A DNA stretch of 64,000 nucleotides from Prevotella sp. E15-22 (GCF_023204875.1 NZ_CP096247.1:744001-808000); one strand, 5' to 3'. Counted from the stretch's first letter, positions 17,654 to 27,864 are shown. Notes: generated from the sequence alone by a model not told the origin. Numbers and translations are program-made.

Positions 17654-17763
17654 AATATTCGTTTAGGTTGTAACGGAGCCTGAGTTACACTGCAACGGAG
17701 GCTGTTTTGCATGGTAAAACAGCATGAGTTGCATCGTAAAACAGCCTCCGTTGCATGGTGAAA
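17654..17763 (-). repeat. Tandem array of 22-bp degenerate repeats containing a 17-bp perfect palindrome
   Basis: Four clear contiguous 22-base units (17742-17763, 17720-17741, 17698-17719, 17676-17697) and one decayed unit (17654-17675) share a core like TTTTACCATGCAAC on the minus strand. Within them, 17692-17708 and 17738-17754 are perfect inverted copies (GCAACGGAGGCTGTTTT). Because the unit is 22 bases the reading frame shifts each repeat, so a coding role is unlikely. It occupies the 374-base gap 17495-17868; the part before 17654 is AT-rich with nothing recognisable. Confidence 0.85.
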
Positions 17764-17777
17764 TCGATAGGGGTATG

Positions 17778-17804
17778 AAAAAAGGGGCCAAAAGCCCCTT
17801 TTTT
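17778..17804. terminator. Bidirectional intrinsic terminator
   Basis: AAAAAAGGGGC pairs perfectly with GCCCCTTTTTT around a five-base loop. It can end both the rightward LRR gene transcript and the leftward S9 peptidase transcript. Confidence 0.9.
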
Positions 17805-17868
17805 GCGTTCTAGTTTGCATTTTTTCAGAACCCTGTTTTTCGGCAGTATTTCTTGACAATTTTCCTCT

Positions 17869-20307
17869 TTACAGGTTCTTCTTAGGATAGAGGGCATCCC
17901 ACCATGAGGCATCGTCCTTCAGCCATTTCTGGAACCATGCCATCTGCGTGGCCAACCATTTTTCTTTCTTTGAGTACTCAAGGATATGATGGTTCTCACC
18001 CTTTACCTGTACCAAGGCCACCTCGCGACCCAGGAGTTTCAGGGCGGTAAACATCTGCAGACTCTCGACCAAGGGCACGTTGGTGTCGGCATCGCCATGA
18101 AGCAGAAGCAAAGGCGTATGAATCTTGTCGGCATTAAACAGCGGACTCTGGTCCACATACAACTGACGGTGGCTCCAGGGATAGCTGTTGGCCATCGATA
18201 CCTCGCTGTAGTTATAGCCCCAATAGCCCTGTCCCCAGTAGCTGGTGTGGTTGGCAATACCTGCATGACTCACGGCAGCAGCAAAGATATCCGTCTGCGT
18301 CTGCAGATACTGCGTCATAAAGCCACCATACGAGGCACCCATACAACCAATCTTTTCCTTGTTGATATAGGGATGGTCGGCACAGATTTGCTTCACACCC
18401 TCGATAATGTCCTCGGCAGGACCATGACCAGCGGTGTTGACATGGCGCGAAGCCCACTCCTGACCAAAGCCGGTGGCACCACTGGGTTCGATGATGTAGG
18501 CCACATAGCCCAGCGAGTTCCAGTACTGAGGGGCATAGGGCGACTCGAAATAACGGCTCACAGGTGAGCAGCCTCCATAGTAATAGACAATCATGGGGTA
18601 TTTCTTCGTGGCGTCGAAGTCCTTGGGCAGATAGAGGCGACCATAGACGGTGTCGCCCTTCGAGTTCTTGAAGTTATAGTCCTGACAGGTGCCCAACTCG
18701 GCATCGCCAAGGGCAGTCTTGCCATCGAAGAATGTCTGCTGCTTCTTGCTCTTCAGGTCGATGACATAGGCCGAGGCAGGCTCCATGGTGTTGTATGACA
18801 GCCATGCAATGGTGGTGGCATGCGAGGCCATGTCGAAGCGATAGATATAATCGCCCTTGCAGGGCAGCTGCACAATCTTGCCCGTCTTGGGGTTGAGCTG
18901 ATAGGCATAGACATAGTCGCGACACTCGGCATAGAAATAGATATTACCATCGACAGCCGACCAGGTAAGGCCGCCATCAACATTGGGATCGAAGTCCTTG
19001 GTGAGGGCTTTTACCTGTTTGGTGGCGATGTCGTAGAGGAACAGCTCGTACTCCGTCATGCTGGGCGTACGGTCGGCCGGCAACTGACAGCCAATGCGAT
19101 TGAAAGCCTCTGGATTGCCCATGAAGAGCACCTGCGAGCCATCGGGTGAGAACTGACAGCCACCCAGGAAGCCCTCGCGCTGAAGCAGGGTGTCGACCTT
19201 CAGTGTCTGAGCGTCGATGATAAAGACGTCCTGCACCTCGGTGGGGCGCTTCTCCAGGCGTGAGTACGACGATACAACCAGCAGCTTCTTGCCGTCCTGC
19301 GAGATGTCGAACAGACTCTCGCCCTTGTTGCCAAAGGTGATGCGCTGGCAGAGGCCGCTCTTGATGTCGTAGCGCTTCAGGTAGGAACGTGAGCGCCAGC
19401 CAGGCTGACGGTCGTCCATCTCGAGCACCTGATACACGTTCTCGTCCTCCTTGGGACCCTCCTCCGTGCAGGTGAAGATGAGGTAGTCCTCAGTGGGACT
19501 GATCTTATAGCTCTCGTGGGGAATGTCGTAGGCCCACTGTGTGCGTTGGCCCGTCAGGGGGTCCACCTTATAGAGTATGCGCTTGCCGCCCTGGGTCTCC
19601 TCGTCGATATAGGCGATGGAGCGAGGCATCCACTTCTTGCTGCCATTGAGGCGCTGAAGCAGGCGCTGACCCTTGACCTCGCGCAACTCGTAGTCCCACT
19701 GACTCTTGCCGCCACGGGCTGTGGTCTGATAGGCCACGATGACGTATTTGCCATCGGCCGAGAGTGAGATACCACGCACACGTTTGCCATCCGTCAGGTC
19801 GTGTACCATGTAGGGATGCTTCTTAGAGAGTGTAGGCACCACCTCACGCGACATATCCATCGTCACCTGTACGCTGTCGGTATCCGACGGTTCTGCCAGG
19901 TATTTGATAGCCAGCGTGTGATGCTCAGGTGCAAGTTTCACCTCTCCGCCAGCTTCCTGCCCGTCAACATACAGCTTATAGTTCTTTGGACCTTTCACAC
20001 TGACCGAGCCCTTCACGTAGTCCCTGTTATTCACAAAGAAAGAAAGGATGCCCACACTTTTGCTGTCCTTCAGCGACGGAAGCACCTTACCACTAAACAC
20101 AGTGGTAGGTTCAGCAGAGAGCGTCAAGTTGTCCATCAAACTTTTCTTATCAAATTTTCTACCGTTTACATCTACGGAGTCCATACCCACAGGAGCCTGC
20201 ACAGCAAAGGGACCTGCCATGTTAAACTCCGTCACCGTTGTCTTCACCTGCGCCCCAGCATTCAGGACACCTGCTGTCAGCGCTATCAGAATAAAAGATT
20301 TCTTCAT
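17869..20307 (-). CDS. S9 family prolyl oligopeptidase-type serine peptidase
   Basis: Secreted peptidase of 812 residues, with a signal peptide (MKKSFILIALTAGVLNAGAQ), an N-terminal beta-propeller carrying repeated blade motifs (LSADGKYVIVAYQ, ISQDGKKLLVVSS, FSPDGSQVLFMG) and a C-terminal alpha/beta-hydrolase domain. The nucleophile Ser lies in MGASYGGFM, the Asp in LLLHGDADTNVP and the His in KGENHHI. It probably removes dipeptides from imported peptides in the periplasm, the usual role of S9B/S9C enzymes in Bacteroidales. The ATG at 20307 places the signal peptide at the N-terminus; the upstream in-frame start lies at the -7 box and is rejected. Confidence 0.92.
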   Translation of the reverse strand: MKKSFILIALTAGVLNAGAQVKTTVTEFNMAGPFAVQAPVGMDSVDVNGRKFDKKSLMDNLTLSAEPTTVFSGKVLPSLKDSKSVGILSFFVNNRDYVKGSVSVKGPKNYKLYVDGQEAGGEVKLAPEHHTLAIKYLAEPSDTDSVQVTMDMSREVVPTLSKKHPYMVHDLTDGKRVRGISLSADGKYVIVAYQTTARGGKSQWDYELREVKGQRLLQRLNGSKKWMPRSIAYIDEETQGGKRILYKVDPLTGQRTQWAYDIPHESYKISPTEDYLIFTCTEEGPKEDENVYQVLEMDDRQPGWRSRSYLKRYDIKSGLCQRITFGNKGESLFDISQDGKKLLVVSSYSRLEKRPTEVQDVFIIDAQTLKVDTLLQREGFLGGCQFSPDGSQVLFMGNPEAFNRIGCQLPADRTPSMTEYELFLYDIATKQVKALTKDFDPNVDGGLTWSAVDGNIYFYAECRDYVYAYQLNPKTGKIVQLPCKGDYIYRFDMASHATTIAWLSYNTMEPASAYVIDLKSKKQQTFFDGKTALGDAELGTCQDYNFKNSKGDTVYGRLYLPKDFDATKKYPMIVYYYGGCSPVSRYFESPYAPQYWNSLGYVAYIIEPSGATGFGQEWASRHVNTAGHGPAEDIIEGVKQICADHPYINKEKIGCMGASYGGFMTQYLQTQTDIFAAAVSHAGIANHTSYWGQGYWGYNYSEVSMANSYPWSHRQLYVDQSPLFNADKIHTPLLLLHGDADTNVPLVESLQMFTALKLLGREVALVQVKGENHHILEYSKKEKWLATQMAWFQKWLKDDASWWDALYPKKNL

Positions 20308-20333
20308 ACTACTTATTGGTCTGTTTACGAGTT

Positions 20334-20342
20334 GCAAAAGTA
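20334..20342 (-). promoter_or_regulatory. Promoter -7 box of the S9 peptidase gene
   Basis: TACTTTTGC on the minus strand, 26 bases before the ATG at 20307. Confidence 0.6.
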
Positions 20343-20361
20343 CAAAAAAAATCTGATTATC

Positions 20362-23274
20362 CTACTTTATCTGTTCGATAAATTCTATTTCCACGATACG
20401 CAGTTCACTCTTTGTCTCTCCACCGTTCCTGGCTTTGAACAAATCCAGCTCGCCAGCGACAGGTTGAGCCAACTCCGTTATTCCTCCAAAAGCATCCTTG
20501 TCCTTACCGGCACCTTTCAGACGGATGGTAATTTCGTTGGTCTTCACACGCTTGGTGGGTGTCAGATGGATATATCCCAGACTACGTTCTGTCTCACCGC
20601 TCCAGATAAGCTGTTTGCCAGCATACACTTCTATCGGATAACTGCGCAGACGCCAACCGGTCAGCTTCAGGCAAATATCATCAACAACCGTTTTCTTCGC
20701 CAGTTTATAGGTTATCCAAGCCGTAGAGAGTCGTCCGTCGTTTTTCCATTCCGACAGTTCATTATCATCATAGCTACGAATGGCATGCTCACTATCATAG
20801 CCAGCCTTAGCCGACACGATATCTATACCACGAGCCAGCTCTTTGTATGAAGGAGTTATCGGTGTTTCTCCTCTGTCTAACTGACTGCTCAGTTTTTCCG
20901 ACTTTACAAAATTAGTTTTTTTACTATTCAACGAGACGTACGCCGGTTTCACAGCATCGGCATAGACCGAAAGATTAATCTCACCAGCATTCGTAGTGGT
21001 ACGTAGCAACACCCTGTTCACACCACACTCCACGGGCAGGGACATAGCATCAGTTTCTATGCCGCCTATCCATCGGGCCTCACCCCATAGAGAGAAATGT
21101 ATCATCCGGTTATCAAGCGGACAGCGACGTCCCTGTTTATCAGTCACCTCCACTTGGACCAGCACCATGTCAGCGCCATCGGCCTTGATACCCAGTGGAT
21201 TCTCTATGGCTGTGAGTTTCAACTGGTATGGTTCACCCACCGTCTCAAGTTGATAGCGACTGCCATCAGAGCCCACAGCCTCCAACATGCCAGGTTCAAA
21301 CCCCACGTTGTCAAAACTGAAGAGATAGCGATAGCTCTGCTTACCCTTACCCAGCGATTTGCCGTTAAGGAACAGTTCTACACTGTCAGCCGTCGATACC
21401 ACATAGACAGACTTCACTGTATGAGCAGGATAGTTCCAGTGTCCTACGATATACGTCTTTGCCTCTTCCGGTTCCACCCATCCGTTCCACATCACCTGAT
21501 GTGCAAAGAAGGCATCCTTAGGGATGCGCATGGCATCCACGACACCACTGGTGCGATAATGTTTCTCGCCACGATGATGGGTATTCGTATCAGAGAAGAC
21601 GATTTTCACCCCGCCAGAAGAGACACGGGTACCCGTGCCAGGACGCTCACGCCAGTAGTCATACCAGCGACGCACCATCTCCACGGCAAACTCATCCATA
21701 TTATGATTATACTCATTAGCAGGCTTACCACGATACAACGGACCGTCACCTTCTTTATGAAAAGGATAACTCTGCTCATCCCAGTATTTGCGCAAGCCCT
21801 CATCACGACAGTATTCCATCGCCCACATGGGGTGCTTCTTACTTTTGTTGATATAGAGCATCTCGCCGCCATATTCAGCCTCATCGATATCGAGCATCTC
21901 ACGACTGCCAATGGCTCGTCCGCCATAAGGATCGTACTGATTACGGATAGCCTTCATTTCCAACATGTGTTCACGACTGATACTCTCGTTGCCACACTCG
22001 TAGAAAAGTATTGAAGGGTTGTTGCGGTTATAAATGATGGCATCACGCATCAGGGCCGTACGCTGCTGCCAACGGGCGCCATCCACATCCTTCTCTGCAT
22101 CGCCAGCAGGCATGGCCTGTGGCAATCCCACACGGTCACAACTCTCAATATCCTGTTTCCATGGCGTCACATGCATCCAGCGCACCATATTCGCCCCACT
22201 CTCTACCATCATGCCGTTTGAGTAATCGCTCAACCATGCCGGCACACTGATGCCTACGCCCGGCCACTCATTCGAGGTACGCTGGGCATAGCCATGAACC
22301 ATCATCACGCGTTCGTTCAGCCAAATCTTTCCTTCGGCAAAGCGTGTTTTACGGAAACCGGTGCGGGTGATGACATTATCAAGCCTTGAACCGTCATCGG
22401 CTTTCAACAGGGTTTTAATGGTATAGAGATAGCCATACCCCCACGACCAAAAATGCAGATTGTTAACAGACTGCTGTATTCTTACAGTACGTGTTTCGCC
22501 AGGCTGCATGGTAATGCGCTCACCATTAAAAAGGGCTACTTCTTTACCATCCATATCAAGCACTTTGGCAAAGAATGTAAACGAACGGGGCTTGGCGTCC
22601 TCGTTGCGAATCTGCGATTCGGCATGGATGGTTGCCTGGTGATTGGGTATGTCGAAATCGGTAGCATAGATATAGGTACCTGTTGTGCCTAAGTTACTAT
22701 ACAAAGGCAGGGTCTGATAAAGCTTACCGGTAATATGCAGCCATACGTTCTTAGGCAGACCGCCATAGTTGGCATTAAAGTTATTATCGTTCCATTGGTA
22801 GCGGCTATCCAATAGCCTATCGCGGTACTTCCAATTATTGTCGCAACGCACGGCTATCACGTTCTGTCCTTCTTTAATATAAGGTGTCAGATCAAATCCG
22901 AAAGCCATCACACCATTATCTGAGAAACCCACCTTTTGTCCGTTCACCCAGACATCGGCACCCTGACGGGCACCTTCGAACTCAATGAACACTTTTCCTT
23001 GCACTTCGCCCTCGGTCAAGGTAAAGGTCTTACGATACCAACAGACGGTATCCGTCAAATCCACAATATCTTTCCTAAAAGCCTCATCGCCGTTGAAGGC
23101 GTAAGGCAGCGTTACCTGTTGCCACAGGCTGTCGTCATAATCGGGTTTGGCAGCCTCAGCGAAATCGCCTACTGCCAGTCGCCAGCCACCGTTGAAATTG
23201 AGTTTCTGTCGCTCTGTAGCATTCACACTCACAATGAGCATCAGCAGTATATAGAATAAAAAACACTTCTTCAT
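20362..23274 (-). CDS. Glycoside hydrolase family 2 enzyme, pectin-linked
   Basis: A 970-residue exported enzyme (signal peptide MKKCFLFYILLMLIVSVNA). It has the GH2 order: sugar-binding jelly roll (~25-190, with WYRKTF, EFEGARQGADVWVNGQKVG and VRCDNNW), Ig-like domain, and TIM barrel (~310-600). The acid/base Glu lies in LFYECGNES and the likely nucleophile in WAMEYC. A C-terminal discoidin-like region (~830-960, TAWITYKLAKKTVVDDICLKL) may bind sugar. It directly follows the PL11 lyase gene with a 3-base gap, so it likely acts on rhamnogalacturonan I products, for instance as a beta-galactosidase; the exact sugar cannot be read from sequence. Confidence 0.88.
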   Translation of the reverse strand: MKKCFLFYILLMLIVSVNATERQKLNFNGGWRLAVGDFAEAAKPDYDDSLWQQVTLPYAFNGDEAFRKDIVDLTDTVCWYRKTFTLTEGEVQGKVFIEFEGARQGADVWVNGQKVGFSDNGVMAFGFDLTPYIKEGQNVIAVRCDNNWKYRDRLLDSRYQWNDNNFNANYGGLPKNVWLHITGKLYQTLPLYSNLGTTGTYIYATDFDIPNHQATIHAESQIRNEDAKPRSFTFFAKVLDMDGKEVALFNGERITMQPGETRTVRIQQSVNNLHFWSWGYGYLYTIKTLLKADDGSRLDNVITRTGFRKTRFAEGKIWLNERVMMVHGYAQRTSNEWPGVGISVPAWLSDYSNGMMVESGANMVRWMHVTPWKQDIESCDRVGLPQAMPAGDAEKDVDGARWQQRTALMRDAIIYNRNNPSILFYECGNESISREHMLEMKAIRNQYDPYGGRAIGSREMLDIDEAEYGGEMLYINKSKKHPMWAMEYCRDEGLRKYWDEQSYPFHKEGDGPLYRGKPANEYNHNMDEFAVEMVRRWYDYWRERPGTGTRVSSGGVKIVFSDTNTHHRGEKHYRTSGVVDAMRIPKDAFFAHQVMWNGWVEPEEAKTYIVGHWNYPAHTVKSVYVVSTADSVELFLNGKSLGKGKQSYRYLFSFDNVGFEPGMLEAVGSDGSRYQLETVGEPYQLKLTAIENPLGIKADGADMVLVQVEVTDKQGRRCPLDNRMIHFSLWGEARWIGGIETDAMSLPVECGVNRVLLRTTTNAGEINLSVYADAVKPAYVSLNSKKTNFVKSEKLSSQLDRGETPITPSYKELARGIDIVSAKAGYDSEHAIRSYDDNELSEWKNDGRLSTAWITYKLAKKTVVDDICLKLTGWRLRSYPIEVYAGKQLIWSGETERSLGYIHLTPTKRVKTNEITIRLKGAGKDKDAFGGITELAQPVAGELDLFKARNGGETKSELRIVEIEFIEQIK

Positions 23275-23277
23275 ACC

Positions 23278-25407
23278 TTACTTATTATATACTTTCTTTC
23301 TATTCTTAATAAGGATTCCTTTGTACGACACATCCACACGCTGTCCTGACAGATTATAGATGCTGCTATTAACAGAAGTCCTATAAGTAGCAGCATTATT
23401 GATAGCCGTTGGGATGTTCACGTTCTGCACCTTCTCTGCCTCCGCCCACGCCTCAGCATCACTCTTCAAGTCGCTGCCCAGATAGTAACCGGTATTGGTG
23501 GGCTGGTTGTAGCCTATGTTCTCGTTGAGAGCTGACATCCAATAGCAGTGGTCGGTCATCAGCCATGGGAATTTATGCGTCGTGGGATACCAGGTAGAAA
23601 ATATCTTGATATCCTGCAGGCGGGTATTATCTGGCACGATAATCTCCTCACGCCAGTCGCCCACGAGGTCACCATACCATGACGGGTTAGACTTCGTGCC
23701 GTTGATGAAGGTCTCCGAGTACCGATACATCGTAAAGGTACGTCCGTACTTAGGACTTTGAACGATATTATCCTCTATCAACTGACGTGACAACGAACCA
23801 TCGAACCAAATAGCCATGCCGCATCCGCCCTTCTGTCCCTTGGTATTAATAGTGGTCTCCGTCCCATCCTGCTTGATATAGTTCCCCTGATAGTAGAAGA
23901 ACTCGCAACCCGGATATTCAGGGAAGAAGTCGCCCACCAGACAGCGCCCCATGTCGTTGTCACTCGTAGCGTCCTTTTTCCAGATGACTGAACCGTCGCG
24001 GGCATCGTGGAGTGCCACCATCGTCTTACCTGTCTCCAGACAGTGAAACATCTGCAGGCCTTCACGCTCAGGCAGGAACTTACCCACGTGATTGGCATCA
24101 CCATGTCCCAGTCCCGTGTTCCACAAGCCTATACCATCATGATCCACTGCCATCGAGCCATACATCACCTCGTCCAGACCATCACCGTCGAGGTCGGCCA
24201 CATTCAGCGAGTGGTTACCCTGACTGGCATAAGTACTATGCTTCTTGCCATCCTTGCCTGTGCCACCATCATTAGTGTCGAAGCGCCAACGCTTCGTGAG
24301 CTGTCCGTCACGCCAGTCCCACGCCTCAATGACGCTGTGACCATAGACGCCACGTCCCAGCACTACCGACGGCAGTCCCGTCTCATCGAAACAGCCTACT
24401 CCCACACGAAAGGAGCAGGCACGTTTCCAGTAACCATCTCCCCAGGACTCACTGGTCTCGCGGTCAATGAAGTTGTCACGGGCCAACTCACGACCAGTCT
24501 TACCGTCGATGATACTGAGGAACTCTGGTCCTGCAGAGTTATAATGGTCCAGATAGCCAGGTTTCGACGTATTCAGATTGCCCCACGTACGGTAGTCTAT
24601 CTTCCCATCACCGTTGGTGTCAGGAATCTCCGTGCCATCGCCAAATACCGTGCCCTCACAAGTGCGGATAGCCATCTCGGCACAACCGTCACCATCAAAG
24701 TCGGCCACGGCAAAACTGGATGAATTACCCAGGATAACGCCGGGACCGCCCTTCACACGCCACAGCAGCGTGCCGTCCAGTTTATATGCATCCCAGATGA
24801 CCGCCCACAAACAGTCCTGCTGCGAATAACTGGCGCCCGAGCCATCGCTCACAATATTTCCGCTCTCGTCCTTCACACTCTGCAGGCGCTTCACCACCAG
24901 TTCAAACTCGCCATCACCATCCAAGTCGCCAATGCTCACATCGTTTGCCGTATAGACAATCTTCGACGTATTCTCATACACGTCCTTCGTATCGGCCAAT
25001 GGAATACTGATATAAGGCAGTCCACCTGATACCTGCGCCTTCGTCAGCATAAAGCTTGATAGTGTCTCTGCACTACCCGCATAGGTCAGACGATAATGGT
25101 TATCCGCCGTCTTACTGGCCGAGCCGTCCTGATAGCACGTACGATTCTTGATATTCGATGCGATTTTCTTCTCTGCACCAGTACCGATGGTGCGATAAAG
25201 GTCAAAGCCTGTGTCGGCATTGTCGCCATGCAACATGCGCCACGACACCAGCACCTTTCCCGTATGCTGCTGATAGTCGCCCAGTGACGCATTACTGGCA
25301 CCGTTGATGCTCGCCCATAGTGCCCTATCAGGTAGTTTTTCCGCACTGGCTACTACCGTACACAGCATGACAAACAAGGTTGTCAAAACGTAAATTTTGG
25401 ATTTCAT
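23278..25407 (-). CDS. Rhamnogalacturonan lyase, PL11 family
   Basis: Exported 709-residue enzyme that cleaves the GalA-Rha backbone of rhamnogalacturonan I by beta-elimination. After the signal peptide (ending VVASA) come an Fn3-like N-terminal domain and the eight-bladed propeller typical of PL11, with four Ca-binding loops of DxDxDG type: DLDGDGEFE, DFDGDGCAE, DTNGDGK and DLDGDGLDE. WGDGYWKRACSFRVG and GHGDANHVG are family-like segments. The last ~35 residues hold a sorting-type tail (IYNLSGQRV ... GILIKNRKKV). It is the first gene of a two-gene operon with the GH2 enzyme. No SusC/SusD genes accompany it. Confidence 0.95.
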   Translation of the reverse strand: MKSKIYVLTTLFVMLCTVVASAEKLPDRALWASINGASNASLGDYQQHTGKVLVSWRMLHGDNADTGFDLYRTIGTGAEKKIASNIKNRTCYQDGSASKTADNHYRLTYAGSAETLSSFMLTKAQVSGGLPYISIPLADTKDVYENTSKIVYTANDVSIGDLDGDGEFELVVKRLQSVKDESGNIVSDGSGASYSQQDCLWAVIWDAYKLDGTLLWRVKGGPGVILGNSSSFAVADFDGDGCAEMAIRTCEGTVFGDGTEIPDTNGDGKIDYRTWGNLNTSKPGYLDHYNSAGPEFLSIIDGKTGRELARDNFIDRETSESWGDGYWKRACSFRVGVGCFDETGLPSVVLGRGVYGHSVIEAWDWRDGQLTKRWRFDTNDGGTGKDGKKHSTYASQGNHSLNVADLDGDGLDEVMYGSMAVDHDGIGLWNTGLGHGDANHVGKFLPEREGLQMFHCLETGKTMVALHDARDGSVIWKKDATSDNDMGRCLVGDFFPEYPGCEFFYYQGNYIKQDGTETTINTKGQKGGCGMAIWFDGSLSRQLIEDNIVQSPKYGRTFTMYRYSETFINGTKSNPSWYGDLVGDWREEIIVPDNTRLQDIKIFSTWYPTTHKFPWLMTDHCYWMSALNENIGYNQPTNTGYYLGSDLKSDAEAWAEAEKVQNVNIPTAINNAATYRTSVNSSIYNLSGQRVDVSYKGILIKNRKKVYNK

Positions 25408-25443
25408 TGATTAGTTTTGTATATTAGTAATTGGTTTTCGGTT

Positions 25444-25452
25444 GCAAAGGTA
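25444..25452 (-). promoter_or_regulatory. Promoter -7 box of the PL11-GH2 operon
   Basis: TACCTTTGC on the minus strand, 36 bases before the ATG at 25407; no consensus -33 element. Confidence 0.65.
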
Positions 25453-25509
25453 AAGAAAATAAATGATATCGACAATGTTTTATTCAAATCTTTACTCTAC
25501 TATTTTTTT

Positions 25510-26307
25510 CTATTGGCATTTCCCCAGTTCCCAGAAAGCCACAGCCGCTGCTGCCGCCACATTGAGGGAGTCAACGCCATGCGCCATAGGGATGCGCACC
25601 ACATAATCAGTGGAGGCGATAGTCTCCTTAGGGAGTCCGTCGCCTTCAGTACCCATCACAATAGCTAAGCGGGGCTCAGCTTTAAGTATCGGATCATCCA
25701 GTGATATGGATTTGTCCGTCAGCGCCATTGCAACAGTTTTGAAGCCCAACGCTTTCAAATCGGCATAACTATCGAGCCACGTCCAAGGCACCAGAAATAC
25801 GGAGCCCATAGACACACGCACGGCACGACGGTTCCAGGGATCACAAGAGTTACGCGTAAGCAGCACGGCCTCTATACCCAAGGCTGCCGCAGAACGAAAA
25901 ATAGCACCGATGTTCGTGGTATCCACCACTCCATCGATGACCACTACACGACGTGCATCCTTGAGCACCTCCTGTAAGGCTTTGGATCGTGGACGACGCA
26001 TGGCACAAAGCACACCGCGTGTCAAGGTGTAGCCCGTAAGTTGCGCCAGCAGCTCACGGTCGCCTGTATATACGGGGATATCACCACAACGGGCAATGAT
26101 ATCAGCTGCATCGCCAGTGATGTGCTTGCGCTCACAGAGTAGCGACAGGGGTTCATAGCCTGCATCGAGGGCCACACGGATCACCTTGGGACTCTCTGCA
26201 ATAAAGATGCCTTTCTCTGGGTCAAGGGCATTGCGCAACTGGGCTTCGGTCAATCGACCAAAGACCTCAATGCCAGGCTCATTTAATGAAGAAACCTCAA
26301 TAATCAT
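25510..26307 (-). CDS. TrmH/SpoU-family RNA 2'-O-methyltransferase
   Basis: A 265-residue SPOUT methyltransferase with the three family motifs: [14 protein letters not shown] (motif 1, N132 and R138), [11 protein letters not shown] (motif 2, ~218-227) and [19 protein letters not shown] (motif 3, ~238-256). An N-terminal ~100-residue region probably binds RNA. It uses SAM to methylate a ribose in tRNA or rRNA; the target nucleotide cannot be assigned. Its ATG overlaps the rsgA stop by four bases, so it is translationally coupled as the third gene of frr-rsgA-trmH. Confidence 0.9.
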   Translation of the reverse strand: MIIEVSSLNEPGIEVFGRLTEAQLRNALDPEKGIFIAESPKVIRVALDAGYEPLSLLCERKHITGDAADIIARCGDIPVYTGDRELLAQLTGYTLTRGVLCAMRRPRSKALQEVLKDARRVVVIDGVVDTTNIGAIFRSAAALGIEAVLLTRNSCDPWNRRAVRVSMGSVFLVPWTWLDSYADLKALGFKTVAMALTDKSISLDDPILKAEPRLAIVMGTEGDGLPKETIASTDYVVRIPMAHGVDSLNVAAAAAVAFWELGKCQ

Positions 26308-27242
26308 TGTGCTTCGCGGTATTTTCCCTCCTCCTTATCATCGAGCATCGAGAGGTACGACTGGTAGCGGCTCTCTGCGATATAATGTTCCTCTACAGCT
26401 TTCAGCACTGCACATCCAGGTTCATGTGTATGCGTGCAGTTAGAGAAGCGGCAGTCCTTTGAGAAGTGGAAGATATCCTTGAAATAACTGGTAATCTCTT
26501 CCGGCTCCATGTCGAAGGTGCCGAAGCCCTTGATACCTGGGGTGTCGATGAGGTAACTGGGGGTGGGGGATGAGGAGGCTGAAGGGAGGGGAATCATCTC
26601 GCTGAAGGTGGTGGTGTGCATGCCTGTGTTATGGGCATCGCTGATCTCGGCCGTGCGCAGGTTGACACCAGGCACCAAGCGGTTAATGAGCGTAGATTTC
26701 CCCACACCACTATTACCACTGAGCAGCGTTATCTTACCTTCCAACATGGCGTGCAGTTCATCCACGCCCTCGCCCGTCTCTGCCGATATCTGACGACACT
26801 CATACCCAATGGTCTCATAGAGATTCACCACAGCCTGCTGATAGCGCAGCAGGTCATCGTCCAGCAGGTCGGTCTTGTTGAAGACCAACACCACGGGCAC
26901 ACGATAGGCCTCGGCCGAAGCCAGGAAACGATCAATGAATGTGGTGGATGTCTGGGGATTGGCCACTGTGACAACCAGGAACGCCTGGTCCACATTGGCA
27001 GCGATGATATGACTCTGTTTTGAGAGGTTGATACTCTTGCGGATGATGTAGTTGCGGCGATCCTCAATGGCCACAATCCATCCTTCCTCGTTCACTTCCA
27101 CGCGGTCGCCCACAGCCACAGGATTGGTGGTGCGGATGCCCTTCAGGCGGAAGTTGCCCTTTATCTTACAATCAAGCAGTTGGTCATCGTCCGTGCGGAC
27201 GGTGTACCAACTGCCTGTATTCTTAACGACAAGACCTTTCAC
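26304..27242 (-). CDS. rsgA: Small ribosomal subunit biogenesis GTPase RsgA
   Basis: Circularly permuted GTPase that helps mature the 30S subunit. In the 312-residue product the G4 motif NKTD (122-125) precedes G1 (GNSGVGKS, 176-183) and G3 (DTPG, 233-236), the hallmark permutation. An N-terminal OB fold covers residues 1-70, and the C-terminal zinc knuckle has Cys264, Cys269, His271 or His273 and Cys277. It starts 33 bases after the frr stop and overlaps trmH by four bases. The Ser/Pro stretch near residue 218-229, before G3, is unusual low-complexity sequence. Confidence 0.96.
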   Translation of the reverse strand: MKGLVVKNTGSWYTVRTDDDQLLDCKIKGNFRLKGIRTTNPVAVGDRVEVNEEGWIVAIEDRRNYIIRKSINLSKQSHIIAANVDQAFLVVTVANPQTSTTFIDRFLASAEAYRVPVVLVFNKTDLLDDDLLRYQQAVVNLYETIGYECRQISAETGEGVDELHAMLEGKITLLSGNSGVGKSTLINRLVPGVNLRTAEISDAHNTGMHTTTFSEMIPLPSASSSPTPSYLIDTPGIKGFGTFDMEPEEITSYFKDIFHFSKDCRFSNCTHTHEPGCAVLKAVEEHYIAESRYQSYLSMLDDKEEGKYREAQ

Positions 27243-27275
27243 GCTTCGCTAATAAAAAATGAATTGTGAAAGATG

Positions 27276-27836
27276 TTATACGGTCATGATTTCCTTGTTC
27301 TTGGCCTCAATGAGGTCGTCCAGCTTCTTGATGTACTTGTCGTGCACCTTCTGGAGATCATTCTCGGCATCCTTCTCCAAGTCCTCAGAGAGTCCGTCCT
27401 TGATGGCCTTCTTCAGCTTGTCCTTGATGTCGCCACGCACGTTGCGCACTTCCACCTTGGCCTTCTCGGCAATCTTGTTGCACTGCTTCACCAGGTCGCG
27501 ACGGCGCTCCTCGGTGGGCTGGGGAATCATCAGGCGAATCACCTCGCCATTGTTCTCAGGGGTGATGCCTACGTCGCTGTCCATGATAGCCTTTTCAATA
27601 TCGCGAATCTGCTTCTTGTCCCAAGGCTTGATGGCGATGGTACGGGCATCGGGGCAGTTAACGGTGGCAACCTGATTCAGGGGCACGCGGCTGCCATAAG
27701 ACTCAACGCGCACGCTGTCGAGAATGGCTACGTTTGCTCGGCCAGCACGGATGCGACTGAGTTCCTCTTCCAGGTACATAGCTGCCATCTCCATGCGCTC
27801 TTCGGCCTGCTGCAATGTTTCTTTTACGTCAATCAT
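27276..27836 (-). CDS. frr: Ribosome recycling factor
   Basis: Splits post-termination ribosomes together with EF-G. The 186-residue length and motifs are standard: RAGRANVAILDSVRVESYGSRVPLNQVA near residue 30-57, the PWDK loop, and RRDLVKQCNKIAEKAKVEVRNVR in the long three-helix bundle. It is the first gene of the frr-rsgA-trmH set. Confidence 0.98.
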   Translation of the reverse strand: MIDVKETLQQAEERMEMAAMYLEEELSRIRAGRANVAILDSVRVESYGSRVPLNQVATVNCPDARTIAIKPWDKKQIRDIEKAIMDSDVGITPENNGEVIRLMIPQPTEERRRDLVKQCNKIAEKAKVEVRNVRGDIKDKLKKAIKDGLSEDLEKDAENDLQKVHDKYIKKLDDLIEAKNKEIMTV

Positions 27837-27864
27837 ATTTTCTGTTTTTAAGTTTTTCTGCTGA

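Noticed and set aside
17654..17763. CRISPR array
   Set aside because: The repeat units are directly contiguous and degenerate, with no unique spacers, and no cas genes are present.
17491..17912. Two small leftward frames across the 22-bp repeats
   Set aside because: Low-complexity products created by repeats whose length is not a multiple of three; no promoter or start context.
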